Notes: generated by a model not told the origin, from the sequence alone. A stretch of DNA of 64,000 bases from Burkholderiales bacterium RIFCSPHIGHO2_01_FULL_63_240 (GCA_001770725.1 MERU01000002.1:859994-923993), one strand, 5' to 3'. Positions 20,696 through 29,723 are shown, counted from the first letter of the stretch. Program-made: numbers and translations.

Positions 20696-20711
20696 TGTCT
20701 TATATAAGACA
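20696..20711. promoter_or_regulatory. Perfect 16-bp palindrome, probable GntR operator
   Basis: TGTCTTATATAAGACA is perfectly symmetric and strikingly AT-rich in a GC-rich region. It lies in the mdh/GntR divergent gap, eight bases before the mdh -35. The GT...TA...AC pattern is what UTRA-type GntR proteins bind. Autoregulation plus mdh control is the simplest reading. Confidence 0.65.
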
Positions 20712-20719
20712 GAAGATCA

Positions 20720-20748
20720 TTGACGCCGCTCGCGCTTGTCCCTAGACT
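20720..20748 (+). promoter_or_regulatory. Sigma-70 promoter for mdh
   Basis: -35 TTGACG (20720-20725, 5 of 6), a 17-base spacer, -10 TAGACT (20743-20748, 4 of 6). Predicted start near 20755, giving a leader of about 54 bases. Confidence 0.7.
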
Positions 20749-20808
20749 GCCGCGCGACGCTACACTTGCGGTCTTCCTTTTACCCCCTTCTCTCACATCG
20801 GAGTTGCC

Positions 20809-21795
20809 ATGAGCAAAGCCCCCGTTCGCGTCGCCGTCACCGGCGCCGCTGGCCAAATCGGTTACGCCCTCCTGTTCCGCATCGCCTCGGGCGAAATGCT
20901 GGGCAAGGACCAGCCCGTCATCCTGCAACTGCTGGAAATCCCCGATGAGAAGGCCCAGAACGCCCTGAAGGGCGTGATCATGGAACTGGAAGACTGCGCC
21001 TTCCCGCTGCTGGCCGGCATCGAAGCCCACAGCGACCCGCTGCAAGCCTTCAAGGACACCGACTACGCCCTGCTGGTGGGCGCCCGTCCCCGTGGCCCCG
21101 GCATGGAGCGCGCCGACCTGCTGGCCGCCAACGCCCAGATCTTCACGGCCCAAGGCAAGGCACTGAACGCCGTCGCTTCGCGCAACGTCAAGGTGCTGGT
21201 CGTCGGCAACCCCGCCAACACCAACGCCTACATCGCCATGAAGTCGGCCCCGGACCTGCCGGCCAAGAACTTCACCGCCATGCTGCGCCTGGACCACAAC
21301 CGCGCTGCTTCGCAACTGGCCGCCAAGACCGGCACCAAGGTTGGCGACATCAAGAAGCTGACCGTGTGGGGCAACCACTCGCCCACCATGTACGCCGACT
21401 ACCGCTTCGCCACCACCAACGGCAAGTCGATCAAGGACCTGATCAACGACCAGGTCTGGAACGCCGACACCTTCCTGCCGACCGTGGGCAAGCGTGGCGC
21501 CGCCATCATCGCCGCTCGCGGCCTGTCGTCGGCTGCTTCGGCTGCCAACGCCGCCATCGACCACATCCGTGACTGGGCCCTGGGCTCGAACGGCGAATGG
21601 GTCACCATGGGCGTGCCTTCGAACGGCGAGTACGGCATCCCCGCCGGCATCGTGTTCGGCTTCCCCGTGATCACCAACAACGGCGAGTACAAGATCGTCG
21701 AAGGCCTGGAGATCGATGCCTTCTCGCAAGAGTGCATCAACAAGACCCTGGCCGAGCTGCAAGGCGAACAAGACGGCGTCAAGCACCTGCTGTGA
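20809..21795 (+). CDS. mdh: Malate dehydrogenase
   Basis: NAD-dependent malate/oxaloacetate interconversion in the TCA cycle. N-terminal nucleotide loop [10 protein letters not shown] (11-20), substrate Arg in [16 protein letters not shown], catalytic His190 in WGNHSPTM, and the family signature [12 protein letters not shown]. 328 aa, the cytosolic-MDH-like type usual in beta-proteobacteria. GGAG is six bases before the ATG. A strong terminator follows; the gene is probably monocistronic. Confidence 0.98.
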   Translation: MSKAPVRVAVTGAAGQIGYALLFRIASGEMLGKDQPVILQLLEIPDEKAQNALKGVIMELEDCAFPLLAGIEAHSDPLQAFKDTDYALLVGARPRGPGMERADLLAANAQIFTAQGKALNAVASRNVKVLVVGNPANTNAYIAMKSAPDLPAKNFTAMLRLDHNRAASQLAAKTGTKVGDIKKLTVWGNHSPTMYADYRFATTNGKSIKDLINDQVWNADTFLPTVGKRGAAIIAARGLSSAASAANAAIDHIRDWALGSNGEWVTMGVPSNGEYGIPAGIVFGFPVITNNGEYKIVEGLEIDAFSQECINKTLAELQGEQDGVKHLL

Positions 21796-21841
21796 TGCGC
21801 TGAGCCGCGGAGGGCCTGGCGCCTTCCGCGAGCAGCAAGAC

Positions 21842-21880
21842 AAAAAGCCGACGGGCCTTTGCGGGCCGGTCGGCTTTTTT
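21842..21880. terminator. Bidirectional intrinsic terminator between mdh and the chemoreceptor gene
   Basis: AAAAAGCCGAC ... GTCGGCTTTTTT forms a long stem, with T-runs on both strands. It serves mdh (plus, 46 bases after its stop) and the convergent methyl-accepting protein gene (minus, 31 bases after its stop). Confidence 0.9.
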
Positions 21881-21911
21881 CATGGTCGGGGCGCTGCCCG
21901 CCCCGCCCCAC

Positions 21912-23456
21912 TCAGTTCGTGAGCCTGAAGACGGAGATGACCTCCGTCAGGCGCGTGGACTGGTCCTTGAGGCTTTCGGCCGCGGCGGCCGACTGCTCGA
22001 CCAGGGCGGCGTTCTGCTGGGTCATCTGGTCCATCTGGTTGACCGCGATGTTGACCTGCGAAATGCCGTCGGACTGCTCGGACGCGGCCGTCGAGATCTC
22101 GTCGATGATGTCGTTGACGCGCTGCACCGACTCGACGATGGCGTTCATCGATGTGCCGGCGTCCTGCACCAGGGTCGAGCCGGAAGAAACCTGCTCGACC
22201 GAGGTGCTGATGAGGGTGCGCACCTCCTTGGAAGCCTCCGCCACGCGGTGCGCCAGGGCCCGGACCTCGCTGGCCACCACCGCGAAACCGCGCCCCTGCT
22301 CGCCTGCACGGGCAGCTTCCACCGCTGCGTTCAGCGCCAGGATGTTCGTCTGGAAGGCGATGCCATCGATGACGGCGATGATGTCGGCGATGCGCTTGGA
22401 GCTCTCGGTGATGGCCTGCATGGTCGTCATGACCTGCGAGACGACCTGACCGCCTTGTGTCGCGGCCTGCACGGCGCTCTGGGCCAGTTGCGTGGCCATG
22501 CGGGCGGAGTCGGCGGTGTGCCGGATGGTGCCCGAGATCTGTTCCATCGACGAGGCGGTTTCCTCCAGGCTGGACGCGGCCTGCTCGGTGCGACCCGACA
22601 GGTCCATGCTGCCGGCGGCCACCTCGTTGCTGGCCGTGGCGATGCTGTCGGTGGAGACGTGGATGTCGTGCACGATGCGGCGCAGCGAGGCCTGCATCTC
22701 GTGCAGGCTGCCGACCAGTTCGGCCACCTCATCGCGCCCGGTTGCCACGACCGATTGGGTCAGGTCGCCCGAGGCGATCATGCGGGTGGCTTCGGCAGCG
22801 GCCGAGAGCGGACGCGTCACCGAGCGGGTGATGCGCCAGGCACAGATCGCACCGGTGACCAGGCAGGCCAGCCCCAGCACCATCAGGATCAAGCGAGCCT
22901 GTTCCGCGGCCGCGGTGATGGCCTGGTTGGTGGCTTCGGCGACTTCGCGCTGGTGAACCTGGAAGGCGTGGATGGACTCGAGGTAACGGTCGGCGGCGGG
23001 CAGCAGTTGGCCATTGAGGGCCTCCTTGGCACCCGGGTCATCGAGGTCGAGCAGGCCGAAGATGTTGTCGCGCGAGGCGATGTAGGCCTTGCGGCGATCG
23101 GCGATCTCCTGGAACTGGGTGCGCTCCAGGTCGGAGACGAGGTCGGCCTCCAGGGCCTTTTGCATCTCGCTGATTTCGCTCGAGGTCGCCTTCATCAGGG
23201 GCGTGTAATGGGCTTTGACGTCGGGGTGACCGCCGGACTTGGCGATGGCCAGGGTGCGGTTGACGTTCAGCAGGGTGAGAGACTCCCAGCGCTGGGCGCT
23301 GTTGGCTCGCTCGGTGGCGGCGTGGGCCTGCTCGATGCCCGTCAGGGTGCTGCCCAGACGCAGCCAGCCTACCAGGGAGATCAGCGCTGCCAGCAAGAGC
23401 ACCAGGCCGAAGCCCAGGCCCAGCCGAGCGCCCAGTTTCAAGTCGTTGAGTCTCAT
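21912..23456 (-). CDS. Methyl-accepting chemotaxis protein
   Basis: Transmembrane chemoreceptor, 514 aa. TM1 at about 11-33, a periplasmic four-helix-type sensor at about 34-188 with no recognisable ligand signature, TM2 at about 190-210, HAMP at about 211-263, then the MCP signalling domain with the invariant hairpin tip containing [20 protein letters not shown] near residues 380-398. It lacks a C-terminal NWETF-type CheR/CheB pentapeptide. Isolated from other chemotaxis genes. The ligand is unknown. Confidence 0.93.
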   Translation of the reverse strand: MRLNDLKLGARLGLGFGLVLLLAALISLVGWLRLGSTLTGIEQAHAATERANSAQRWESLTLLNVNRTLAIAKSGGHPDVKAHYTPLMKATSSEISEMQKALEADLVSDLERTQFQEIADRRKAYIASRDNIFGLLDLDDPGAKEALNGQLLPAADRYLESIHAFQVHQREVAEATNQAITAAAEQARLILMVLGLACLVTGAICAWRITRSVTRPLSAAAEATRMIASGDLTQSVVATGRDEVAELVGSLHEMQASLRRIVHDIHVSTDSIATASNEVAAGSMDLSGRTEQAASSLEETASSMEQISGTIRHTADSARMATQLAQSAVQAATQGGQVVSQVMTTMQAITESSKRIADIIAVIDGIAFQTNILALNAAVEAARAGEQGRGFAVVASEVRALAHRVAEASKEVRTLISTSVEQVSSGSTLVQDAGTSMNAIVESVQRVNDIIDEISTAASEQSDGISQVNIAVNQMDQMTQQNAALVEQSAAAAESLKDQSTRLTEVISVFRLTN

Positions 23457-23702
23457 CGGATCGTCCAGTCTCTGTTGTTGCCGTCTCAGGTGTTGCCGGT
23501 CGGCGGGGGGGACCCTGTTCCGACGCGGGGTTGCATCCGATCGCCAAAGACCACACGCAACTGCGTAAACTTTCGGCAGTCAGGCGGCTTCACATGATGG
23601 CAAGCGCGCACCAGGATGGCGCCAGACGTGACTTTCTTCACACCCCAGCCGTCCGGAAACCCTAAAAGGCATCCGTCAAACGGCCCAAAAGCGCCAGCCC
23701 AC

Positions 23703-24722
23703 ATGACCACCCTGACGACCATCCACCCTCGCCAAGCCCTGTTCGGCACCGAGCCCCACCCGGCCGCCCTGCCCGTCTGCGACCACTATGCGGGCATCGA
23801 GGAGCGCATGCTCAAGAGCCTGAAGCTGCAAGCGGAGATGGCCGAGGACGCCGGCCACGCCGTCTTCGACGTGACGCTGGACCTGGAGGATGGCGCCCCC
23901 GTGGGCGGCGAGGCCGAGCAGCTCGACCTGGTCTGTGGCCTGGTCAACGGCCCGCTGAACGCGCATGGGCGGGTGGGCGTGCGGGTGCACGACCTGCATC
24001 ACCGGCATTTTGAGCAGGACGTGGACACGCTGGTGCGCCAGGCCGGCGAGCGGCTGGCCTACATCATGGTGCCCAAGATCGATGGCGAGGTGGACGCCTC
24101 TCGCGTGCTGCACGCCATCCAGTCGGCCCGCGAGCACCACGGTGTCACGCGCGCGCTGCCCGTCCACGGGCTGATCGAAACCCACCGTGGTGTGCAGGAG
24201 GTCGCGGCCATCGCGCGGCTGCCGGGCTTCGAATCGCTGTCTTTCGGGCTGATGGATTTCGTCTCGGAGCACCGCGGCGCCATCCCGGCTTCGGCCATGG
24301 GCGCCGAAGGTCAGTTCGCGCACCCGCTGGTGTTGCGCGCCAAGGTCGAGATCTCGGCGGCATGCCATGCGGCCGGCATCACGCCCTCGCACGGCGTGGT
24401 CACCGAATTCAAGGACACGCGGGCGCTGCTCAAGGCCGCGACCAAGGCCGCACGCGAGCTGGCCTACACACGCATGTGGAGCATCCACCCGGCCCAGATC
24501 CCGGTGATCCTGGATGCCTTCACGCCGGTGGTGGCCGAGGTCGACGAGGCGGTGGAGATCCTGCTGGCGGCGCAGGCCGAGCACTGGGCACCCATCTCGC
24601 ACCACGGCGTTCTGCACGACCGCGCCAGCTACCGCCACCACTGGTACGTGCTGGAGCGCGCCTGGGTGACAGGCCAGCCGCTGCCGGCCGAGATCGAAGA
24701 GCGCTTCTTCAGCGGCGCGTGA
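23703..24722 (+). CDS. HpcH/HpaI aldolase/citrate-lyase family protein (CitE-like CoA-ester lyase)
   Basis: TIM-barrel lyase of the CitE/malyl-CoA lyase family, 339 aa. The metal/substrate motif DVTLDLEDGAP, the conserved ETHRGVQEVAAIARLPGFESL, and FGLMDFVSEHRGA are family hallmarks. CitD and CitF are absent, so this is not part of a citrate lyase complex. Cleavage or formation of a malyl-CoA- or citramalyl-CoA-like ester is the likely chemistry, but the exact substrate cannot be read from sequence. Start ATG 23703 (MTTLTTIHPRQ) chosen; a longer frame exists but lacks family residues. Its stop codon lies in the first copy of a tandem repeat. Confidence 0.88.
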   Translation: MTTLTTIHPRQALFGTEPHPAALPVCDHYAGIEERMLKSLKLQAEMAEDAGHAVFDVTLDLEDGAPVGGEAEQLDLVCGLVNGPLNAHGRVGVRVHDLHHRHFEQDVDTLVRQAGERLAYIMVPKIDGEVDASRVLHAIQSAREHHGVTRALPVHGLIETHRGVQEVAAIARLPGFESLSFGLMDFVSEHRGAIPASAMGAEGQFAHPLVLRAKVEISAACHAAGITPSHGVVTEFKDTRALLKAATKAARELAYTRMWSIHPAQIPVILDAFTPVVAEVDEAVEILLAAQAEHWAPISHHGVLHDRASYRHHWYVLERAWVTGQPLPAEIEERFFSGA

Positions 24723-24774
24723 TCACCGACGAGTGATCACCGACGAGTGATCACCGACGCGTGATCACCGGCGA
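24719..24774. repeat. Four tandem 14-bp units, each with palindrome GTGATCAC
   Basis: Copies at 24719-24732 and 24733-24746 (identical), 24747-24760 and 24761-24774 (one change each) of GTGATCACCGACGA. Copy 1 contains the TGA of the CitE-like gene and copy 4 that of the convergent radical SAM gene. Because 14 is not a multiple of three and each palindrome carries TGA on both strands, the array gives stops in all three frames in both directions. Confidence 0.95.
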
Positions 24775-26684
24775 GAGAGCGAGCGCTCGATGAAGTGCCT
24801 GGGCACCGTCGGGCGGGGCACGCGAATGTCGAACCAGGCGCGCACGTCCTGCTCGAGCAGGAAGCCGTGCATGAAGTTGTAGATGGCCTTCTTGAGCGCC
24901 TGGCCCAGCATGTCGTGATCGACCCCGGTCGGGTCGGTGAAGCCGACGTCGTTGCGAGCGAAACTGCCCTCTGGCAAGGGCAAAAGCTCGATGCCGTACT
25001 CGGAGGGGTTCAGGCCCACGGGAGAGTGCACCGTGCAGGCAAAGCGGTGGAAAAAACCGGAGTGGATGCAACCCTGCTCGAAGAGCTGGCGCACGTACTC
25101 CAGCGCGTCGACCGTGTCCTGCACGGTCTGAGTGGGGAAGCCATACATCAGGTAGGCGTGCACCATGATGCCGGCGTCGGCGAAGGCCCGCGTCACGCGC
25201 GCGACCTGCTCGACCGACACGCCCTTCTTCATCAACTGCAGCAGGCGATCGGAAGCGACCTCCAGGCCACCCGAGATGGCGATGCAGCCGCTGTCGGCCA
25301 GCAGCTGGCACAGCTCGGGCGTGAAGGTTTTTTCGAAGCGCACGTTGCCCCACCAGCTGATCTGCACACCGCGGCGCAGCAGCTCTTCGGCCAGGGCGCG
25401 CAGCACCTTCGGGGGCGCGGCCTCGTCGACGAAATGAAAGCCCGTCTGGCCCGTCTCGGCGACGATGGCCTCGATGCGGTCGACCAGCACGGTGGCGGAC
25501 GCTGCCTCGTAGCGCGAGATGTAGTCCAGGCTGACGTCGCAGAAGCTGCACTTCTTCCAGTAGCAGCCGTGGGCCACGGTGAGCTTGTTCCAGCGCCCAT
25601 CGGACCACAGCCGGTTCATGGGGTTGAGCATGTCCAGCAGCGAGAGGTAGCTGCCAAGTGGCAGGCCGTCCCATGTGGGCGTGCCGACGTCGTTGAAGGG
25701 CACGTCGGGCTCCTGCCACTTCATGAGCTTGACCGCCCCTGCGTCGTCGCGCACGAAGGTGCGCACCAGGCGCTCGCGGCTGCGTCGGCCCTGCACGTGT
25801 TCAAGCAGCGCCAGCAAAGGGCGCTCGCCCGCATCCAGCGTGACGAAGTCGAAGAAGTCGAAGACACGGGGTTCGGCCAGCTCACGCAACTCGGTGTTGA
25901 CGAAGCCGCCCCCGAGCACGGTGACCACATCGGGGTGGTGGGCCTTGATGGCCTGGGCGATGCGAAACGCCGCATACACGTTGCCGGGGAATGGTGCGGA
26001 CAGCAACACCACCTTCGGCTGGTGGCGAGCAATGGCGTCGAGCGTCAGCTCGGTCAGCGTGGAGTCGATCAGGTTGGGCGGTGCGCCGAGTGCTTCGGCC
26101 AGCGGCTCGAAGCTGGGCTGGCTCATGGCGATCTGCTCGGCGTAGCGCACGAACTCGAAGCGCGGATCGATGGCGTCGCGCAGCACGTCGGCCAGGTCGT
26201 TGAGGTAGAGCGTGGCGATGTGGCGGGCGCGGTCCTGCAGGCCGAGGGCGCCGAAGGCCCAGGCCAGCGGATCACCGCCGTCATCGTCGGCCAGCGAGCC
26301 CGCGTAGGCCTCCAGCGAAGCGAAACGCGGCCCCTCGGGCAGGTATCCACGGCCAGCGATGCGGTGCGCCAGCGTGGCATCGCGGCCTTGCAGGAAGGCG
26401 ATGACGCGGTCGATGGTCGCGAGGTAGGCATCGGCCTGATCCATGAACGACGCCACGGCCGCGCTGCGCCCTTTGCGGGGCAAGGCATCGGCCACGGCCC
26501 TCACGCGCGCCAGCCCTTCGCGTGACAGCAGGCGCAGCACGAGCGCCAGCGCCAGGTCTTCCTGCTCAGCCGGCACGCCTTGCGACCGCAGGAACCCGGT
26601 GAGGTAGGCGGTGGACGGGTACGGCGTGTTGAGCTGCGTCATCGGCGGGATGAGCGACAGCACGCGGGGGGGCTCGTGCGACAT
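24765..26684 (-). CDS. B12-binding radical SAM protein, function unknown
   Basis: 639 aa. It starts MSHEPPRVLSLIPPMTQLN, a family N-terminus with a helical region to about 220. A cobalamin-binding Rossmann domain follows (KVVLLSAPFPGNVYAAFRIAQAI ... VTVLGGGFV). The radical SAM core has the cluster motif GCYWKKCSFCDV, in which the first two cysteines are four residues apart instead of the usual three. Downstream GFHFVDEAAPP, GGLEVASDRLLQLMKKGV and AYLMYGFPTQT fit an SAM/B12 barrel. No neighbour suggests a substrate; the gene stands alone, convergent with the CitE-like gene. Methylation or ring-forming radical chemistry is possible but unproven. Confidence 0.88.
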   Translation of the reverse strand: MSHEPPRVLSLIPPMTQLNTPYPSTAYLTGFLRSQGVPAEQEDLALALVLRLLSREGLARVRAVADALPRKGRSAAVASFMDQADAYLATIDRVIAFLQGRDATLAHRIAGRGYLPEGPRFASLEAYAGSLADDDGGDPLAWAFGALGLQDRARHIATLYLNDLADVLRDAIDPRFEFVRYAEQIAMSQPSFEPLAEALGAPPNLIDSTLTELTLDAIARHQPKVVLLSAPFPGNVYAAFRIAQAIKAHHPDVVTVLGGGFVNTELRELAEPRVFDFFDFVTLDAGERPLLALLEHVQGRRSRERLVRTFVRDDAGAVKLMKWQEPDVPFNDVGTPTWDGLPLGSYLSLLDMLNPMNRLWSDGRWNKLTVAHGCYWKKCSFCDVSLDYISRYEAASATVLVDRIEAIVAETGQTGFHFVDEAAPPKVLRALAEELLRRGVQISWWGNVRFEKTFTPELCQLLADSGCIAISGGLEVASDRLLQLMKKGVSVEQVARVTRAFADAGIMVHAYLMYGFPTQTVQDTVDALEYVRQLFEQGCIHSGFFHRFACTVHSPVGLNPSEYGIELLPLPEGSFARNDVGFTDPTGVDHDMLGQALKKAIYNFMHGFLLEQDVRAWFDIRVPRPTVPRHFIERSLSRR

Positions 26685-26824
26685 GCAGGCGGGGCGGGGT
26701 CTGGGGCTGGGGTGGCGAGATTGTGCCAGCCGGGGTGGTGACCTCGCTTCGAGACCCCGTTTCGTGAAGATGCGTTGCCCGGGGCGTGAATCCATCACAC
26801 GGACCGCGGAAATGACAGCATTCG

Positions 26825-26842
26825 CCCCCCGTTGGAGGGGGG
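26825..26842. repeat. CCCCCC/GGGGGG hairpin upstream of the PEP-CTERM gene
   Basis: CCCCCC-GTTGGA-GGGGGG, a perfect 6-bp GC stem, 70 bases before the PEP-CTERM start and in the gap it shares with the divergent radical SAM gene. No convincing promoter was found in this 228-base gap. Confidence 0.4.
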
Positions 26843-26912
26843 TGTCACATCCCCGCGGAGGTGCCCAAGCCCCTAGCATCCAAACCGTTGTACATGTTGT
26901 AACGAAAGCACC

Positions 26913-27572
26913 ATGAAGTCCCTCCGACTCGCCACCCTGTCTGTCCTGCTGCTCGCAGCCTTCACCGCCCGCGCTGAATCGCTGGTCGTCAACGGCTCAC
27001 TCAACGGCAGCATCGCCAACATGGATGTGCCAACCGGCTGGACGGTGCTGGCAGGCACGCCCGACACGGTGGACCCGACGAGCAATGTCGGTGTGTCGGG
27101 CTGGCTTTCCTTTGGCGTGGCACCCACGGTCTCGCCCGATGGCGGCACCTGGGTGGGCCTCGGCATCAACGGCAGCTACATCGAAAGCTTCGGCCAGTCG
27201 CTCAACGGCCTGACCGTCGGCCAGACCTACACCGTGAGCTGGCAAGCCGCCAACTTCGGCATCAACAACCAAGCCAATTCCTACCTGGGCAGCAACGCCA
27301 TCGGCGTGATGCTCGACGGCGCCAGCATCGGCCAGGGCAGCACATTGAGCCTGTCCTCGAACTGGTCCACCCAGTCGCTGACCTTCGTGGCGACCTCGGC
27401 TTCGCAACTGCTGTCCTTCAGCCTGGCCAGCACGGAAAAGGCCTACCTCGGCATCGATGGCATCTCGGTGACGGCAGGCGGGGTGGCCCCGGCCGTGCCG
27501 GAGCCCTCGACCTGGGCGCTGATGGCCATCGGCCTGGTCGGCATGGCCGCGATGCGCCGCCGCCTGGGCTGA
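26913..27572 (+). CDS. PEP-CTERM sorting-domain exported protein
   Basis: 219 aa. Signal peptide 1-21 (ends TARA), then a secreted beta-rich domain (GWTVLAGTPDTVDPTS, TYTVSWQAANFG, TQSLTFVATSASQLLSFSL) resembling the carbohydrate-binding-like folds common in this group. It ends with the sorting signal VPEPSTWALMAIGLVGMAAM plus a basic tail. Such proteins are processed by an exosortase and linked to exopolysaccharide and biofilm; no exosortase lies in this window. No catalytic motif was seen. A terminator hairpin follows. Confidence 0.9.
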   Translation: MKSLRLATLSVLLLAAFTARAESLVVNGSLNGSIANMDVPTGWTVLAGTPDTVDPTSNVGVSGWLSFGVAPTVSPDGGTWVGLGINGSYIESFGQSLNGLTVGQTYTVSWQAANFGINNQANSYLGSNAIGVMLDGASIGQGSTLSLSSNWSTQSLTFVATSASQLLSFSLASTEKAYLGIDGISVTAGGVAPAVPEPSTWALMAIGLVGMAAMRRRLG

Positions 27573-27603
27573 TCTCCCTCACCTCACCGCCGCGATTTCA
27601 GCC

Positions 27604-27635
27604 AGGGCCCTGTTCAGGGCCCTTTCAATTTGCGC
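27604..27635 (+). terminator. Hairpin ending the PEP-CTERM transcript
   Basis: AGGGCCCTG-TT-CAGGGCCCT (27604-27623) forms a long perfect stem followed by TTCAATTTG. It overlaps the 3' end of prpR on the other strand, whose stop codon is inside the stem. Confidence 0.65.
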
Positions 27636-29650
27636 CACAGGGTGGTGCGGCTGATCCCGAGGCGGCGAGCGGCCTCGCCCCGATCGCCGCCGCACTCGGC
27701 CAACAGGGCTTCGATGCGGCCCTTCTCATCCCGCTGGGCGCCCATGCCCCTGCGCATGGCATGGGGAGCCTGGCGTGAGGCGTGCATTGGAAAGACTTCC
27801 GGCGCCAGGTTGCGCAACAGGTCTTCGGCTTGCTGAGGCGTTTGCAGCACACGCAGGTCTTCGTCGGACACACAAGCCAGCAGGCGCTCGATCACGTTGT
27901 CGAGTTCGCGCACGTTGCCCGGCCACGGGTGGCTCGGCGCCTGCTGCAGCAAGGCGGCCAGCAAGGGCGACAGCCCCTGCCCTCGCTGCAGCCACGCCGA
28001 GCGCTGGGCAGAAGCACCGGCCGCGCTCAGGCTCACCAGTTGCCTTTGCAGCAAGGCCTGCACGATCTCGGGCAGGTCTTCCAGCCGCTCGCGCAAGGCA
28101 GGCACCTCGATGCGCAAGATGTTGAGCCGGTAGTACAGGTCAAGCCGGAAACCTCCCTCGGCCACGCGCTCGGCCAGGTCTCGGTGCGTGGCCGCGATCA
28201 CCCGCACCTGAACGGGCACGGGCTCGGTGGCGCCCACGCGCAGCACCTCGCGCTCCTGCAGCACGCGCAGCAAGCGGGTCTGCAGGGGCAAGGGCATCTC
28301 GCCGATCTCGTCGAGGAAAATGGTGCCGCGGTGCGCCGCCTCGAACAGGCCCACCTTGCCGCCCCGTCGCGCGCCCGTGAAAGCGCCGTCTTCGTACCCG
28401 AACAGCTCGCTTTCCAGCAAGGTCTCGCTCATGGCCGCGCAGTTGACGGCAACGAAGGGCATGTCGCGGCGCTCGCTGGCGCGGTGAATGCCTTGCGCGA
28501 CGAGCTCCTTGCCGGTGCCGCTTTCGCCCAGCAGCAGCACGGTGGCCGGGCTTTGCGCGCAGCGCTCGGCCAGGGCCTGCACGCGTTGCGCGGCGGCGCT
28601 GCGGCCCACGAAGCCCGAGAGCTCGTATCGCGAGCGCGCGGCCTGGTGAGGCTGGATGCGCGCGCGGATGTGGCGGTCGACGCGCTGGATGGAGATCGGG
28701 TCTTGCGCCGTGAGCACCGCGCCGGTCAGCACGCCCTGCTCGACGATGGGCTGGCGGCTGACGATCAGGGCCTTGCCCTTGACGCGCTCGATGGACTCCA
28801 GCTCGGGCTGGCCCAGGCGCAAGGTGCCCTGCAGGCTCAGCTCCGGGCAGACCAGCCCCAGCTTCTGGCCGAGCCAATCGCTCGGCGCCACGCCCAGCCA
28901 CTGGGCCATGCGTGGGTTGAGGGTGAGGATGCGCTCATCGCGGTCCACGGCGATGACGCCGTCGCTGACCTGCGCCAGGATGGTGTTGAGCCGCTCGCGC
29001 TTGGCCTGCTCGATGCGGGCTGCTCGGGCCACCTCGACCGCGTCCTCCAGCGCCGCGCGCACCGCGTCCATCGAATACAGGAAGAGCCCGGGCAGGCCGA
29101 GTTGCTCGGCCACGTCCACCGCCACCCCGCTGCCCACCACCACGCCCACCCCGGCCTGCTGCAACTCGCGCACGCAGGCGCGGGCTTCATCCTCGGTGCG
29201 GTAGCTGCGCTGCGCCACGTCGAAGTCGAACAGGCGGTCGAATCGGCTGAGGTCAGGCGCCATGCCCTCGTAGGTGACCAGGCCGATGCGGTCGGCCAGC
29301 CGCCTCGCCTGCGACAGCGCCTGCATCAGGTCGAACCCGCCCACCTTGACCAGCACCACGGGCACGTCCAGGTGCTGGCGCAGGTAGCCGCCGTTGGAAC
29401 CAGCGGCCACGACCACGTCGACGGGCTGCTGGGATTGCAAGGACCGCACGCGCGCCACCGCCTGCTCGAAGCCCACGTCGAGCACGTCGACGCTGGCCCG
29501 ATCGGCGACATCGGGGGCGAGCTCCTGAAGCATCTTGTTGATGCGGCGGTAACCCACGGCGACGATGCGCGGCGGGGCGCTGGGCGGGCTCGGGCGCCAT
29601 GCTGGCGCGACCTCTGAAAGGTCCTCGGAGCGGGCGGTTGGGGGTGGCAT
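27614..29650 (-). CDS. prpR: Sigma-54-dependent propionate catabolism activator PrpR
   Basis: 678 aa. PrpR_N sensory domain at about 28-205 (VGYRRINKMLQELAP), PAS at about 220-330, AAA+ domain with Walker A GESGTGKE near 373, the sigma-54 contact loop GAFTGA near 423 and Walker B TIFLDEIGEM, and a Fis-type HTH at the end (GEAARRLGISRTTLWRKLK). In characterised homologues the N-terminal domain senses 2-methylcitrate. Divergent from prpBC-acnD-prpF, with its likely binding sites and a -24/-12 promoter in between. The Shine-Dalgarno before ATG 29650 is weak. Confidence 0.95.
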   Translation of the reverse strand: MPPPTARSEDLSEVAPAWRPSPPSAPPRIVAVGYRRINKMLQELAPDVADRASVDVLDVGFEQAVARVRSLQSQQPVDVVVAAGSNGGYLRQHLDVPVVLVKVGGFDLMQALSQARRLADRIGLVTYEGMAPDLSRFDRLFDFDVAQRSYRTEDEARACVRELQQAGVGVVVGSGVAVDVAEQLGLPGLFLYSMDAVRAALEDAVEVARAARIEQAKRERLNTILAQVSDGVIAVDRDERILTLNPRMAQWLGVAPSDWLGQKLGLVCPELSLQGTLRLGQPELESIERVKGKALIVSRQPIVEQGVLTGAVLTAQDPISIQRVDRHIRARIQPHQAARSRYELSGFVGRSAAAQRVQALAERCAQSPATVLLLGESGTGKELVAQGIHRASERRDMPFVAVNCAAMSETLLESELFGYEDGAFTGARRGGKVGLFEAAHRGTIFLDEIGEMPLPLQTRLLRVLQEREVLRVGATEPVPVQVRVIAATHRDLAERVAEGGFRLDLYYRLNILRIEVPALRERLEDLPEIVQALLQRQLVSLSAAGASAQRSAWLQRGQGLSPLLAALLQQAPSHPWPGNVRELDNVIERLLACVSDEDLRVLQTPQQAEDLLRNLAPEVFPMHASRQAPHAMRRGMGAQRDEKGRIEALLAECGGDRGEAARRLGISRTTLWRKLKGP

Positions 29651-29675
29651 GGGGAAGCCGTGTGGGGTGCTTGCT

Positions 29676-29723
29676 GTTTCAGCATTGTTCCATGTTTCAG
29701 GAGATGCGTTTCAGAAATGAAAC
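29676..29723. promoter_or_regulatory. Cluster of GTTTCA half-sites, probable PrpR enhancer
   Basis: GTTTCA occurs at 29676, 29694 and 29708, and the last pairs with TGAAAC at 29718 as GTTTCA-GAAA-TGAAAC. The cluster is about 110-160 bases upstream of the prpB sigma-54 promoter and directly in front of prpR, the normal place for an upstream activating sequence. Confidence 0.65.

Noticed and set aside
23457..23702. Possible sigma-28 (flagellar) promoter for the chemoreceptor gene
   Set aside because: A GAAAGTTT resembling the -35 is present on the minus strand, but the GGCGAT-like -10 is about 21 bases away instead of 11.
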